From CAMLHU01 sp039917855 (GTDB lineage: Bacteria; Gemmatimonadota; Gemmatimonadetes; Gemmatimonadales; GWC2-71-9): a stretch of DNA of 42,139 nt. Below, one piece after another: positions 15,724 to 24,272 of this stretch. The translations under genes and the position numbers were made by a program. The notes below the pieces were generated by a model that was not told the DNA's origin, did not search any database, and saw nothing but the letters and a program-made list of their open reading frames with translations. Where the stretch lies: positions 1 through 42,139 of the forward strand of contig JBDSIR010000042.1 of assembly GCA_039917855.1 (NCBI GenBank), written 5' to 3'. Every line of letters starts with the position of its first letter. Position 1 is the stretch's first letter.

Positions 15724-17426
15724 CCTCCCCCGTCGCGGCGTCCTCGCGCCGCCACCTCGCCCCGGCCCTTGTTCTGCTCCTCCTCGGGCTGGTCGCGATG
15801 GGCGGTGCCCTCAGGAACGATTGGGTGCAGGACGATCCGCCGCTCGTCCTCGGCAACGAACGGGTACACGAGTGGTCGGGACTCTGGACCGGTTTCGTGG
15901 AGCCGTATTGGCCGCCGCCGAGCCCCGGGGGACTCTACCGCCCGCTCGCCCGCAGCTTTCTGACGCTCCAATGGATGGCGTCCGGGGGTGCGCTCCCGGT
16001 CTTCCGCGTGATCGATCTGTTGCTCTACCTCGGGCTCGTCCTCGCGGTCTGGGCGCTGGCGCGTGAACTCCTCACGCCGCGGCAGGCGTGGATCGCGGCG
16101 GCGCTCTTCGCGGTACACCCGGTCCACGTCGAGGCGGCGGCGGTGGCCGTCAACCAGGGCGAACTGGTGGCAGCGATCGCGGTGTGCCTCGCCGCCGTGG
16201 CGTGGCTCCGCTGGATGCGGGGACTCCGCTCGACGGGCCCGACCATCGCCCTCGTGGCCGCGCTATATCTGATCGCGCTGAATTTCAAGGAACACGCTCT
16301 CGTCCTGCCGCTCCTGCTGGCCGCGCTCGAACTGGTCCGCCCGCCGGGCGTCGACCCGGAAGGACGGCAGCGGCGGCGAGCCCTCGGCGGCCTCCTGGCG
16401 CTCGGCGCCGTGTGGTGGCTGGTGCGCGCGATGGTGGTGGGGAGCGTGGCGGGAGCCGCACCGGTGGAGGGTTTGCGTGGGTCCGGCTTCGCCGGGCGGG
16501 CCCTGACGATGCTCGGGGTCGCGGGCGAGTGGGTCCGGCTGCTGGTCTGGCCGGCGCATCTGCAGGGGGACTACTCCCCTTGGGAGATCGCTCCGTGGGA
16601 CGGATGGCAGAGCGAACAGACGGCAGGGCTCGCGGCGCTGGCGGCGTTCGGCCTCGCCCTGGCCCTGACCTGGCGCCGTCGGCCCGCCGCCGGTCTCGGA
16701 CTGCTCTGGGTGATGCTCGCGCTCGCCCCGGTGTCGAACCTGGTGGTCCCCACCGGGATACTCCTGGCCGAACGCACCCTCCTGCTCGCCAGTGTGGGGG
16801 TCGTGATCGCCGCGGGAGCGCTGGTGCCCGACGCGATCTGGGAGGGCCGCCGTTCCCGCGTCGCCGCCGGAGCGGCACTCGCCCTGATCCTGCTGCTGGG
16901 CGCCGGACGGAGCGCCACCCGGATGCAGGTCTGGCGCGACCGCGACCGCTACCTCGCCGCACTCCGCACCGACGCCCCGGAGAGCTGGCGGACCATGGTC
17001 GGCGCGGGGATCGCCGAAATGGAGGCGGGACGTCGTGCGGAGGGGGAACGGCTGCTCCGGGAGGCCGGCGCGGCCTGGCCCTCGTCGCCGCGGCCGATAC
17101 AGGTCCTGGCGTTCTACCACCGGCTGGACGGGCGCTGTGCCGCGGCGGTGCCGCTGCTCGAGCAGGCGCTCTGGCTGCAGCCCGGGGATCGCTGGACCCG
17201 GGTGCCGCTCGTCGCCTGTCTCCTTGACCTCGGCCGCTACGCCGATGCCCGGGCCGTCGCGGTGGTGGATACCGCCGCCGATCCCCAGGGCCGGATGCTC
17301 CGCCTCGCGGCCGCGTTCGCCGACAGCGCTCAGGCCCACGGCACGCCGCCGCACACCGTGCGTCTGCCGCCCCTTCCCGGGGGAACGACCATCATCGGTC
17401 CGGTGCGGCGGAGTTCGCCACAGTGA
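15720..17426 (+). CDS. TMTC-like membrane O-glycosyltransferase with TPR tail, paralogue 3 of 3
   Basis: The 568-residue protein has the same landmarks as the two preceding copies: WVQDDPP (D38-D39), GLYRPLARSFLT, AVHPVHVEAAAVAV, FKEHALVLPLLL, SNLVVPTGILLAERTLLLASVG. A soluble TPR-like tail carries GIAEMEAGRRAEGERLLREA and CAAAVPLLEQALWLQPGD. It closes with TVRLPPLPGGTTIIGP. ATG 15720-15722 overlaps the stop of copy 2, and its own stop overlaps the GTG of the next gene, making a four-gene coupled unit. Three intact, similar but not identical copies in a row point to tandem duplication followed by divergence rather than a recent assembly artefact. Each may act on a different acceptor or sugar. 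Confidence 0.74.
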   Translation: MTSPVAASSRRHLAPALVLLLLGLVAMGGALRNDWVQDDPPLVLGNERVHEWSGLWTGFVEPYWPPPSPGGLYRPLARSFLTLQWMASGGALPVFRVIDLLLYLGLVLAVWALARELLTPRQAWIAAALFAVHPVHVEAAAVAVNQGELVAAIAVCLAAVAWLRWMRGLRSTGPTIALVAALYLIALNFKEHALVLPLLLAALELVRPPGVDPEGRQRRRALGGLLALGAVWWLVRAMVVGSVAGAAPVEGLRGSGFAGRALTMLGVAGEWVRLLVWPAHLQGDYSPWEIAPWDGWQSEQTAGLAALAAFGLALALTWRRRPAAGLGLLWVMLALAPVSNLVVPTGILLAERTLLLASVGVVIAAGALVPDAIWEGRRSRVAAGAALALILLLGAGRSATRMQVWRDRDRYLAALRTDAPESWRTMVGAGIAEMEAGRRAEGERLLREAGAAWPSSPRPIQVLAFYHRLDGRCAAAVPLLEQALWLQPGDRWTRVPLVACLLDLGRYADARAVAVVDTAADPQGRMLRLAAAFADSAQAHGTPPHTVRLPPLPGGTTIIGPVRRSSPQ

Positions 17427-19138
17427 CGCCGCATCCGGCACTGCTCGCGTCCGCCCTCCTCGCCGGGTGTGCCCTGGTCGCGGCGCATCTCCTGCCGGAG
17501 CGATGGGCCGATGGCGCGGCGCGGGTCCTGCGCCATCGCGCCGCACCGTGGGTCCTCGGACTCGCTACGGCGCTCGCCTGCTTGTGGGTCGCCGGTGGCA
17601 CGCTGAAGGTGGAGCCGGTCTCCACGGACGAGGCATCGTACCTGCTCGAGGCCCGGATCCTGGCCGCCGGGCACATCACCGCCCCCGCGCCGGTGATCCC
17701 GGAATTCTTCGAACAGGCGTGGGTCGTGGTGACGCCGAGGATCTATTCCAAGTACCCGCCCGGGCACGCCCTCGCCCTCGTCCCCGGCGTCGCACTGGGC
17801 CTGCCGTGGCTGGTCCCGCTGCTGCTGAATCTCGTGTCGGGCGCGCTGCTCTTCGCCCTGCTCCGCCGCGCCATCGGCCCCGCCGCCGCGCTGCTCACCT
17901 GGTCGGCGTGGGTGTTGAGCGTGATGGCGATGGCGTGGCAGACGACGTACTTCTCCGAGGTGACGCTGCTCGCCTGCTGGCTGGGCGCGACCTCCTGCGT
18001 CTGGCGCTGGCTCGACGGCGCGGGACCTCGCTGGCTCGTCGGCGCCGCCCTGCTCACCGCGTATGGCGCCATCACGCGTCCGCTCTCGATCCTGCTGCTC
18101 GCGCTGCCGTTGATCTTTGTGGTCCTCCGCCGCGCCTGGCGGGAACGGCTGGGGGGTGAGCTGCTGCGCGCCGCCGCCGCCGGGCTGGTCATCCTGATGG
18201 TGCTACCGGCATGGAACCTCGCCACGACGGGGAAGATCGGGCGTTCCCCGCTCCAGGAGTACACCGAGACCTATCTGCCGTGGGATCGGCTCGGCTTCGC
18301 GGTGGAGAGCACCGCGGCGCGGCGAAGCGCCCCCCCCGACCTCCAGTTCATCGCGCCCCAGCTGGCTCGCGTCCATCGCGAGCATACGGTGGCGCGGCTC
18401 CCCCGCAACCTGGTCGAGCGCGCCGCGAAGATCGGCGAATCGCTGTTCACCCATTGGCGCGTACTGCTCCTGGCCGCTGCGCTGGGCGGCATCTGGTTGC
18501 TGCGGGGCGCGGCGTGGGTGGTGCTGGCAGCTGCGCTCTCGCAGTTCTTCGGGCACGCGGTGTGGGGGCACGAGGCGGGGTGGACCCTCTACTATGCCGA
18601 GTCGGCGGCGGCCTGGTTCGTTCCTGGAGCAGTGGGCGTCGTGGCCGCCATCACCTGGCTCGCGCGTCGCGCACGCTTGCGCGGCCCCGCCGGAGCGCGG
18701 GCGGAGCTCGCGGTCCTGCTCGCGGCGCCGGGGCTCTTCCTGTTCTCGATCGCCGATGCGGGGGGATATCGCGCCTGGCGGGCGGGGCGTGCGGCGGAGA
18801 GCAGGGCGCTGGCCGAGTACATGGCCACCGGCCCCGATCACACGGTCTATTTCATCCGGTACGGCCCGGCCCGCGAAGGCCGACCAGGCCTGATACGGAA
18901 TGATCCGTGGCTGGCCGAGGCCCGGAGCTGGGTGGTCTACGACCTCGGAGCGCGGAACGAGGAGCTGCTCCGCGCCGCGCCGGATCGCCGGGGCTTCCTG
19001 GTCGATGTGTCCGCCCACAGCGTCACGCCGATCCCGCCACCGGCCCCCGCTACTCCCCCCGTCGCCACGCCGACCAAGCCGAGTCCACCGGGACCGACCG
19101 GAAGCGCGGGACCGATGGGGTCTCCGCGTCCGGGCTGA
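17423..19138 (+). CDS. GT39/ArnT-like membrane glycosyltransferase
   Basis: The 571-residue protein starts at a GTG overlapping the previous stop (GTGA). It has an N-terminal hydrophobic helix and an acidic STDEASYLLEARILAAGH motif (D69-E70) in the first loop, where GT-C enzymes place their catalytic Asp. A YSKYPPGHALAL segment and about nine further membrane helices follow, then a soluble C-terminal part. The last ~45 residues are Pro/Thr/Gly-rich and low-complexity. That tail is encoded in the 89 bp that overlap the end of the convergent gene at 19050-21065. The two convergent proteins share the DE...AR...GH pattern and the Y-S-[KQ]-[YF]-P segment, so they look like paralogues. The sugar donor is probably a polyprenyl-phosphate sugar; the acceptor is unknown. 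Confidence 0.7.
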   Translation: MTPHPALLASALLAGCALVAAHLLPERWADGAARVLRHRAAPWVLGLATALACLWVAGGTLKVEPVSTDEASYLLEARILAAGHITAPAPVIPEFFEQAWVVVTPRIYSKYPPGHALALVPGVALGLPWLVPLLLNLVSGALLFALLRRAIGPAAALLTWSAWVLSVMAMAWQTTYFSEVTLLACWLGATSCVWRWLDGAGPRWLVGAALLTAYGAITRPLSILLLALPLIFVVLRRAWRERLGGELLRAAAAGLVILMVLPAWNLATTGKIGRSPLQEYTETYLPWDRLGFAVESTAARRSAPPDLQFIAPQLARVHREHTVARLPRNLVERAAKIGESLFTHWRVLLLAAALGGIWLLRGAAWVVLAAALSQFFGHAVWGHEAGWTLYYAESAAAWFVPGAVGVVAAITWLARRARLRGPAGARAELAVLLAAPGLFLFSIADAGGYRAWRAGRAAESRALAEYMATGPDHTVYFIRYGPAREGRPGLIRNDPWLAEARSWVVYDLGARNEELLRAAPDRRGFLVDVSAHSVTPIPPPAPATPPVATPTKPSPPGPTGSAGPMGSPRPG

Positions 19139-21065
19139 GGAGCCAGAGACTTCGTCCCGGGTGCGCCAACACCAGGAGCGAGTCGCGGGCGTGCAGGTCG
19201 CGGGCGTAGAGGATGTCCTGATCCCGACCCGCGAGTATGAGCGGCGTCTGGACCGTGAATCCCGCCTGGTCCTCTCGGATCCGCCGCTGGCAGGTGGCGG
19301 CGTAGGCGCCACCCGGGAGGAAGCGCTCGCTGCGGTCCGGGGAGAAGGGTGAGGGGAGGAGTCGCGCGGAGTCGGCAGTGAGGGGACGCAGACGCGCGAA
19401 CGCCCCCGCGCCGCGTACCGTGTCGCGCTCCAGTTCATCGACCGCGGCGTCAAGCCGGCAGGCGTCCACGCGGTGATACAGGAACTCGGTATCGGCCCGG
19501 GTAAGCCCGAGGGCCCAGAGCCGGACCACCAGTTGCGCGCCCCAGCTCTCCCGTACCAGGACCAGTGCGTGCCGGACTCCCGCCCGATCGGCCTCGACAT
19601 CCGCGGGCCATCGGAGGGTAGGCGCGAAGCGGGCGTATTCCCGCCACCGGAGCGGCAGGGAGACCAGGGCGACGATCCCGAGGGACGCGACCCCGGCGCC
19701 GACCAGGCTCCGGTACGGCAGCCCCTCGCCGAATGTTCGCCGGATTGCGCCGTACGCTCGGGCCGTCCAGAGCGCGAGGAACGGCACCAGCGGATAGACG
19801 AACCGGGGTCCGGGAAAGAATCCCGCGTGCCAGTAGGCGAAGTAGAAGCCGAGCAGCAGCGTGCTCCCCGCCAGCAGGAGCCGATCGAACGGAGCGAGGC
19901 GAGGCGTCAGCGCCAAGGCGATCGCGGCGGGGAGAAGGGCCGGAAATGGCGACTCGAGGAAGTAGGTGTGGAGCTGGAACAGGTAGATGTTCACGAGCTC
20001 GAGCCCGAGCCGGGGAGTGTGCGCCGGTCCCCAGGGTGCCTGGTGGAACCCGAGATCGTGCGCGGCCCCCCAGAGCAATCGATATCCGAATAGGAATGGG
20101 TGCCCCGTAGTGCGCGCGTTGACCCAGAGGAGGGCGGCCACCGGAAGGGCGGCGGCACATCCATAGCTCAGCATCGGGAGGGCCCAGCGCCGCTCCCTCG
20201 CCGTCCGGTACAGCAGCCAGAGGCCGACGGGAAGAGCGAATGCGAACCCGTCCACCGGACGGATCGTCGCGGCGAGGCCGAAGCCGATGCCCGCGAGGAT
20301 CGCGGCCCCTGCTCTCGGCGCTTCCGCCGTGGCGAGCAGCGCCACGCCCCAGAGCCCGACACAGAGCCAGGCGAGCGTGAGGGTGTGGTTCATGTGGGAG
20401 CCCGACATGAAGAGCACGAAGGGGGAGAACGCGGCCAGCAGGAGCGCCGCGGTGGCGATCCCCTCCGGTTCCCGAAGCGCGCGGAGCATCCCGGCGAAGG
20501 CCCACACCGCGACGGCACCGAACAGGGGCCCCACCAGCCATTCGAGGCGGACCAAGGCGCCGAGCGCGAACATCGCCGGCCCGCCCGCGGGGAACTGGCT
20601 GTAGCTCTTGATGCCGTCGTCGACGATCAGGACGGTCCCGAAGAACTCCGGTGCACCGGTGGCGGCGGCCGAGAGGTGGCCCGAGGCGTAGACGCGGGCC
20701 TGCCAGATCTGGACGATCTCGTCGATGAGGATCGGGTGACGTTCGAAGACCACCGCCGCCACCAGCGCGTACACCCCGAACGCGACCAGGGCGAGGAGGG
20801 CGGCGCGCGCAGGCGCGAGGAGATCGAGACGACGGACGAGGCGTGCCCAGGCACCCTCCCGCCAGAGCGTGGGCCACGGGCGGGTGGTCAGGGCATACAC
20901 GACTCCAACACCCGCGGCCACCAGCGTCCCGCTCCACCAGCCGTCGTAGGTCTCGCCGGCCCGCTGGAGGTGCCAACCGCCGGCCAGGAGGTCGGCCCAC
21001 GGCACCAGTCCCAGGATCAGGATCACGAGGGCGGCTGCGGGGCCCGCCCGACCGGGTCGGCTCAT
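19050..21065 (-). CDS. GT39-like membrane glycosyltransferase, last gene of a glycan operon
   Basis: This 671-residue polytopic protein has a first-loop acidic motif LIDEIVQIWQARVYASGHL (D115-E116), then YSQFPAGGPAMFALG, a GSHMNHT segment and about twelve predicted membrane helices. A soluble C-terminal domain of about 190 residues follows. This is the layout of GT-C/GT39-like mannosyl- or arabinosyl-type transferases. It begins one base after the GT2 stop (TGAGATG) and ends inside the 3' end of the convergent gene. The preceding genes make and activate a sugar, so this enzyme may add it to a protein or lipid at the periplasmic face. There is no direct evidence for the donor or acceptor. Confidence 0.7.
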   Translation of the reverse strand: MSRPGRAGPAAALVILILGLVPWADLLAGGWHLQRAGETYDGWWSGTLVAAGVGVVYALTTRPWPTLWREGAWARLVRRLDLLAPARAALLALVAFGVYALVAAVVFERHPILIDEIVQIWQARVYASGHLSAAATGAPEFFGTVLIVDDGIKSYSQFPAGGPAMFALGALVRLEWLVGPLFGAVAVWAFAGMLRALREPEGIATAALLLAAFSPFVLFMSGSHMNHTLTLAWLCVGLWGVALLATAEAPRAGAAILAGIGFGLAATIRPVDGFAFALPVGLWLLYRTARERRWALPMLSYGCAAALPVAALLWVNARTTGHPFLFGYRLLWGAAHDLGFHQAPWGPAHTPRLGLELVNIYLFQLHTYFLESPFPALLPAAIALALTPRLAPFDRLLLAGSTLLLGFYFAYWHAGFFPGPRFVYPLVPFLALWTARAYGAIRRTFGEGLPYRSLVGAGVASLGIVALVSLPLRWREYARFAPTLRWPADVEADRAGVRHALVLVRESWGAQLVVRLWALGLTRADTEFLYHRVDACRLDAAVDELERDTVRGAGAFARLRPLTADSARLLPSPFSPDRSERFLPGGAYAATCQRRIREDQAGFTVQTPLILAGRDQDILYARDLHARDSLLVLAHPGRSLWLLSPDAETPSVPRFRSVPVDSAWSAWRRGE

Positions 21066-21066
21066 C

Positions 21067-21789
21067 TCAGCGCGTGCGGGGGCGGGAGCGGGGCGGGAAG
21101 AAGTTGAAGCGGACGATGTGGAACAGCGCGGCGACGCCGTCCTTCCAGCCGATCTTCTTCCCTTCGGCGTAGGTGCGACCGGCGTAGGAGATCGACACCT
21201 CCCAGATGCGGGCCCGGGCCTGCGCGAGACGCGCCGTGATCTCAGGCTCGAAGCCGAATCGATCGCTGGTGAAGATCAGCGACTTCAGCACCGGGGCCCT
21301 CACCATCTTGTAGCAGGTCTCCATGTCGGTGAGGTTCAGGTCGGTGAGCATGTTCGACAGGAGGGTCAGCACCGAATTGCCGATCGAATGCCAGAAATAC
21401 AGCACGCGATGGTCGCCGCCGAGGAAGCGCGAGCCGAACACCGCGTCCGCCTTGCCGGCCAGGATGGGACCAAGGAGGCGGGGCAGATCCTGGGGGTCGT
21501 ACTCGAGGTCGGCGTCCTGCACCACGATCACCCCGCCGGTGGCGGCCTGGATGCCGGTGCGGAGCGCCGCCCCCTTCCCGCGATTGATGGGGTGGTGGAG
21601 CGCCTGCTGGATCTGCCCCTCGGCCTTGAGGCGGTCCATCAGCTCCGCGCTCCCGTCACTGGAACAGTCGTTGACGCAGATGATCTCCATCGGCAGCGGC
21701 ACCTCGTGGAGCTTGGCCACGATGGTCTCGAGGGTGCGGATCTCGTTGTAGATCGGCACGATCACGGAGAGGAGCGGCAGTTCAGGCAT
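21067..21789 (-). CDS. GT2 family glycosyltransferase (polyprenyl-phosphate sugar synthase type)
   Basis: The 240-residue GT-A protein shows SVIVPIYNE at the N-terminus, CVNDCSSDGS, the NRGKGAALRTGI acceptor-side motif and the metal-binding VVQDADLEYDP. This set is typical of dolichyl/undecaprenyl-phosphate mannose or glucose synthases, which load a sugar from its nucleotide form onto the carrier lipid used by GT-C enzymes. No C-terminal membrane helices are visible, as in the short DPM1-like form. The start at 21789 is chosen because it directly precedes the fold and overlaps the preceding gene by only 8 bases; a longer form to 21828 is possible. It would supply the donor for the GT-C proteins around it. 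Confidence 0.82.
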   Translation of the reverse strand: MPELPLLSVIVPIYNEIRTLETIVAKLHEVPLPMEIICVNDCSSDGSAELMDRLKAEGQIQQALHHPINRGKGAALRTGIQAATGGVIVVQDADLEYDPQDLPRLLGPILAGKADAVFGSRFLGGDHRVLYFWHSIGNSVLTLLSNMLTDLNLTDMETCYKMVRAPVLKSLIFTSDRFGFEPEITARLAQARARIWEVSISYAGRTYAEGKKIGWKDGVAALFHIVRFNFFPPRSRPRTR

Positions 21790-22519
21790 CGGGGATCCCG
21801 GCAACGAGCGGGCGGGCAGAGGGATCACGGAGCAGCGTCCGGAGCACCAGCAGCTGGCGGACGTTGGCGAGGATCGTGCGAAGGTTGTTCACTTTCGAGC
21901 GGCCCGCCGTGCGGGGACGCAGCACCGTGGTGCGGTTGACGAATCGAGCCCCGCCGCGATGGGCGCGGAGGAGGAACTCCATCAGGATCCCCCACCCCCG
22001 CCCCTGCGACCGGAGCGGCATCCCGTCGAGCAGGGCCCGCCGGAAGAGCAGGATCCCCTGGAACGGGGGCATCGCGCCGACCACCACACGATACAGCGCC
22101 TTCTCTCCGGTGGACAGGAGGTGTCCGAGTCGTGAATCGCGCCGTGACGGCAGGAGCCCCAGCACCATGTCGACCCCCGTGATCGCGGAGCGGAATTCGG
22201 GGATGATCTCGGCGGGGAACTGCCCGTCGGCGGGGAAAAAAGTCACGTGCTCACCGCGGGCCTGCTCGAAGCCGGTACGATACACGCCGCCGAGACCGAG
22301 ATTGCGGGGGTGGTGCACGACGCGGAGGCGCGGATCGGCGGCGGCCAGCGCATCGGCGCGCGCACTCGAGCCATCGATGGAACCGTCGTCGACGATGAGG
22401 ACCTCCCACGGGCGCCCGAGCCGGTCGAGCGCACCCCGGATCTCATCGATCGTGGCGGCGAGCGTGGCCACCTCGTTGAACGTCATCACCACCACGGTGA
22501 TATCGAGCGCCGGGCTCAT
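21782..22519 (-). CDS. GT2 family glycosyltransferase
   Basis: The 245-residue product begins MSPALDITVVVMTFNEVATL and shows VLIVDDGSIDGS, NLGLGGVYRTGF and the metal site FFPADGQFP, the marks of a GT-A fold GT2 enzyme. It is related to the next gene but diverged: the metal motif is ADG rather than DAD. A weakly hydrophobic segment occurs near ALYRVVVGAMPPFQGILLF. ATG overlaps the stop of the acyltransferase gene (ATGA). The role is probably transfer of a nucleotide-activated sugar to the lipid carrier or to a growing glycan at the cytoplasmic face. The sugar is not predictable from sequence. Confidence 0.8.
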   Translation of the reverse strand: MSPALDITVVVMTFNEVATLAATIDEIRGALDRLGRPWEVLIVDDGSIDGSSARADALAAADPRLRVVHHPRNLGLGGVYRTGFEQARGEHVTFFPADGQFPAEIIPEFRSAITGVDMVLGLLPSRRDSRLGHLLSTGEKALYRVVVGAMPPFQGILLFRRALLDGMPLRSQGRGWGILMEFLLRAHRGGARFVNRTTVLRPRTAGRSKVNNLRTILANVRQLLVLRTLLRDPSARPLVAGIPDA

Positions 22520-23154
22520 CGGCCGAACGGCCGAGCGGGGACCCCCGTCACGGTGGTGTTCGCGGCGACCTCCGCGGTGACGACCGCCCCCATCCCGATC
22601 ATCGCACCGCTGCCGACCTGGATCCTTTCGCGCACCGCCGCGCGCATCCCGACGTAGCACTCCGCGCCGATCCCGACGCCGCCGCCGAGAGCGACGTGCG
22701 AGGCGAGGATGGAGAAGTCTCCCACTCGCGCATCGTGGTTCAGGCTGCAGTGCGACAGCACCGTCACGTGGCGCCCCAGGGTGACTCCGGGGCCGACGAA
22801 GGTGAAGGGATAGATCAACGATCCCGCCCCGATCGACGCGTCCGAAGAGATCCGCGCCAGCGGGTGGATCAGCGTGACGAAGCGATCGTCCCGGATCCCG
22901 GCGAGCCTCCCCGCACGCTCCCGCCAGGTACGGGGAGACCCCAGGGCATCGACCAGGGTCGCGTCGCCGAAGCGGGAGAGGTCGCCGAGGGTGCCCAGCA
23001 CCGGAAGCCCCGCCACGGTCGTGCCCTGCTTGGCGGGATCGTCGTCGAGGAAGCCGGCGATCTCGAAGGCACGCCCCGCCGTGCGGAGCTCGGGGAGCCA
23101 GTCCACGATGTCGCGCCCGGTGCCGGCGGCGCCGAGGATGAGGGTGCGGCTCAT
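22516..23154 (-). CDS. NeuD/PglD-like sugar O/N-acyltransferase
   Basis: The 212-residue protein has an N-terminal Rossmann-like PglD_N domain (about 1-85, RTLILGAAGTGRDIVDWL and AGFLDDDPAKQG). A left-handed beta-helix of hexapeptide repeats follows (about 95-205), with the conserved catalytic-type His in LSHCSLNHDARVGDF. Proteins of this build acetylate amino sugars such as UDP-4-amino sugars using acetyl-CoA. Immediately upstream is a DegT-type aminotransferase, the same pair found in bacillosamine-like pathways (PglE/PglD). That supports N-acetylation of an amino sugar; the precise substrate is unknown. It overlaps both neighbours by 4 bases. Confidence 0.85.
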   Translation of the reverse strand: MSRTLILGAAGTGRDIVDWLPELRTAGRAFEIAGFLDDDPAKQGTTVAGLPVLGTLGDLSRFGDATLVDALGSPRTWRERAGRLAGIRDDRFVTLIHPLARISSDASIGAGSLIYPFTFVGPGVTLGRHVTVLSHCSLNHDARVGDFSILASHVALGGGVGIGAECYVGMRAAVRERIQVGSGAMIGMGAVVTAEVAANTTVTGVPARPFGR

Positions 23155-24272
23155 CGCGCCTCGGCCGCCAGCGCCGCCCTGACCTGGTGGGCGACGAAGG
23201 CCACGTCCTCAGCGGAGAGCGCCGCGTGCATCGGAAGCGAGAGCGCGCGGGCCGCGATGGCATCGGTGACGGGGAATTCCCCGGCGGCGTGGGCCCCGCT
23301 CTCACGGAACCAGCGGGTGAGGGGCTGGTGATGGGTGCCGATCTGGGCCTCGACCCCTTCCTCGCGAAGCCGCGCGATGATCGCCGCCCGGCGGGGCGCG
23401 AGCCCCGAGGGCAGGAGCGCGACGTAGGCCTGCCAGCTGTGGGCCTCCGGTTCCAGCGCCGCCTGGGTCACGAGTCCGCTGCCGGTCAGTGCATCGCCGT
23501 ACCACCCGGCGACCTCCCGACGGCGCGCAAGCAGCCGGTCGAGCTTGGCCAGCTGGGACGCGCCGAGGGCCGCCTGGAACTCGGTGAGTCGGAAGTTGAA
23601 ACCGGGGGCGACGAAGTCGGGGGTGGAAGCGTCGGGGTCAAGGCCGTGATTCCGCAGGATCCGGAGCCGTCGCACGAGAGCGGCGTCATCGGCCATGACC
23701 ATCCCTCCCTCGCCGGTGGTGATGGTCTTCCGGGGATGAAAGGAGAAGCAGCCGAGCCGGCCCCAGCTCCCCGCCGGCTTCCCCGCGAGCCGTGCCCCGA
23801 TGGCGCAGGCCGCGTCCTCCACGATCGCAGCGCCGTGGCGCTCGGCGACCTCGCGGAGCGCCGGCATGGGGGCCATCGACCCGAAGGCGTGGACCGGCAT
23901 CACCACCTTCACGGCAACGTGCCGAGCGAGTGCGCGATCGAGCAGCGCCGGGTCCATGGCCCAGAGTTGGGGATCGATATCGATGAAGAGGGGACGGGCG
24001 CCGACCAGGGCGATGACGTTGGCGGTGGCGGGCCAGGAGTAGGTGGTCACCGCGACCGTGTCGCCAGGGGCGACGTCGAGCGCGAGGAGGGCCAGATGGA
24101 GCGCCGCGGTGCCGTTCGAGACCGCCACCGCGTGCGCGGTGCCGACCCGTGCGGCCACCCCTCGCTCGAACTCCGCCACCCGCGCACCCTGCACCAGCCA
24201 GCCGGAACGCAGTACCTGCTCGACGGCACGCAGGTCGGTGTCGTCGATATCGGGCTCGGCGAGCCGGATCAA
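23151..24272 (-). CDS. DegT/DnrJ/EryC1/StrS-family sugar aminotransferase
   Basis: This 373-residue PLP enzyme would aminate a keto-sugar nucleotide. Landmarks are the SGWLVQGARVAEFE motif, SNGTAALHLALLAL for phosphate binding, VEDAACAIGA with the Asp that contacts PLP nitrogen (D153), and the Schiff-base Lys in SFHPRKTITTGEGG (K182). The gene has no good ATG near the conserved start. The best solution is a TTG at 24270-24272 that overlaps the stop of the epimerase (TTGA), matching the coupling style of the operon. An upstream extension to 24575 would overlay the epimerase and is rejected. The keto-sugar would come from a 4,6-dehydratase or oxidase; the adjacent epimerase-family gene is a candidate. 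Confidence 0.85.
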   Translation of the reverse strand: MIRLAEPDIDDTDLRAVEQVLRSGWLVQGARVAEFERGVAARVGTAHAVAVSNGTAALHLALLALDVAPGDTVAVTTYSWPATANVIALVGARPLFIDIDPQLWAMDPALLDRALARHVAVKVVMPVHAFGSMAPMPALREVAERHGAAIVEDAACAIGARLAGKPAGSWGRLGCFSFHPRKTITTGEGGMVMADDAALVRRLRILRNHGLDPDASTPDFVAPGFNFRLTEFQAALGASQLAKLDRLLARRREVAGWYGDALTGSGLVTQAALEPEAHSWQAYVALLPSGLAPRRAAIIARLREEGVEAQIGTHHQPLTRWFRESGAHAAGEFPVTDAIAARALSLPMHAALSAEDVAFVAHQVRAALAAEAR

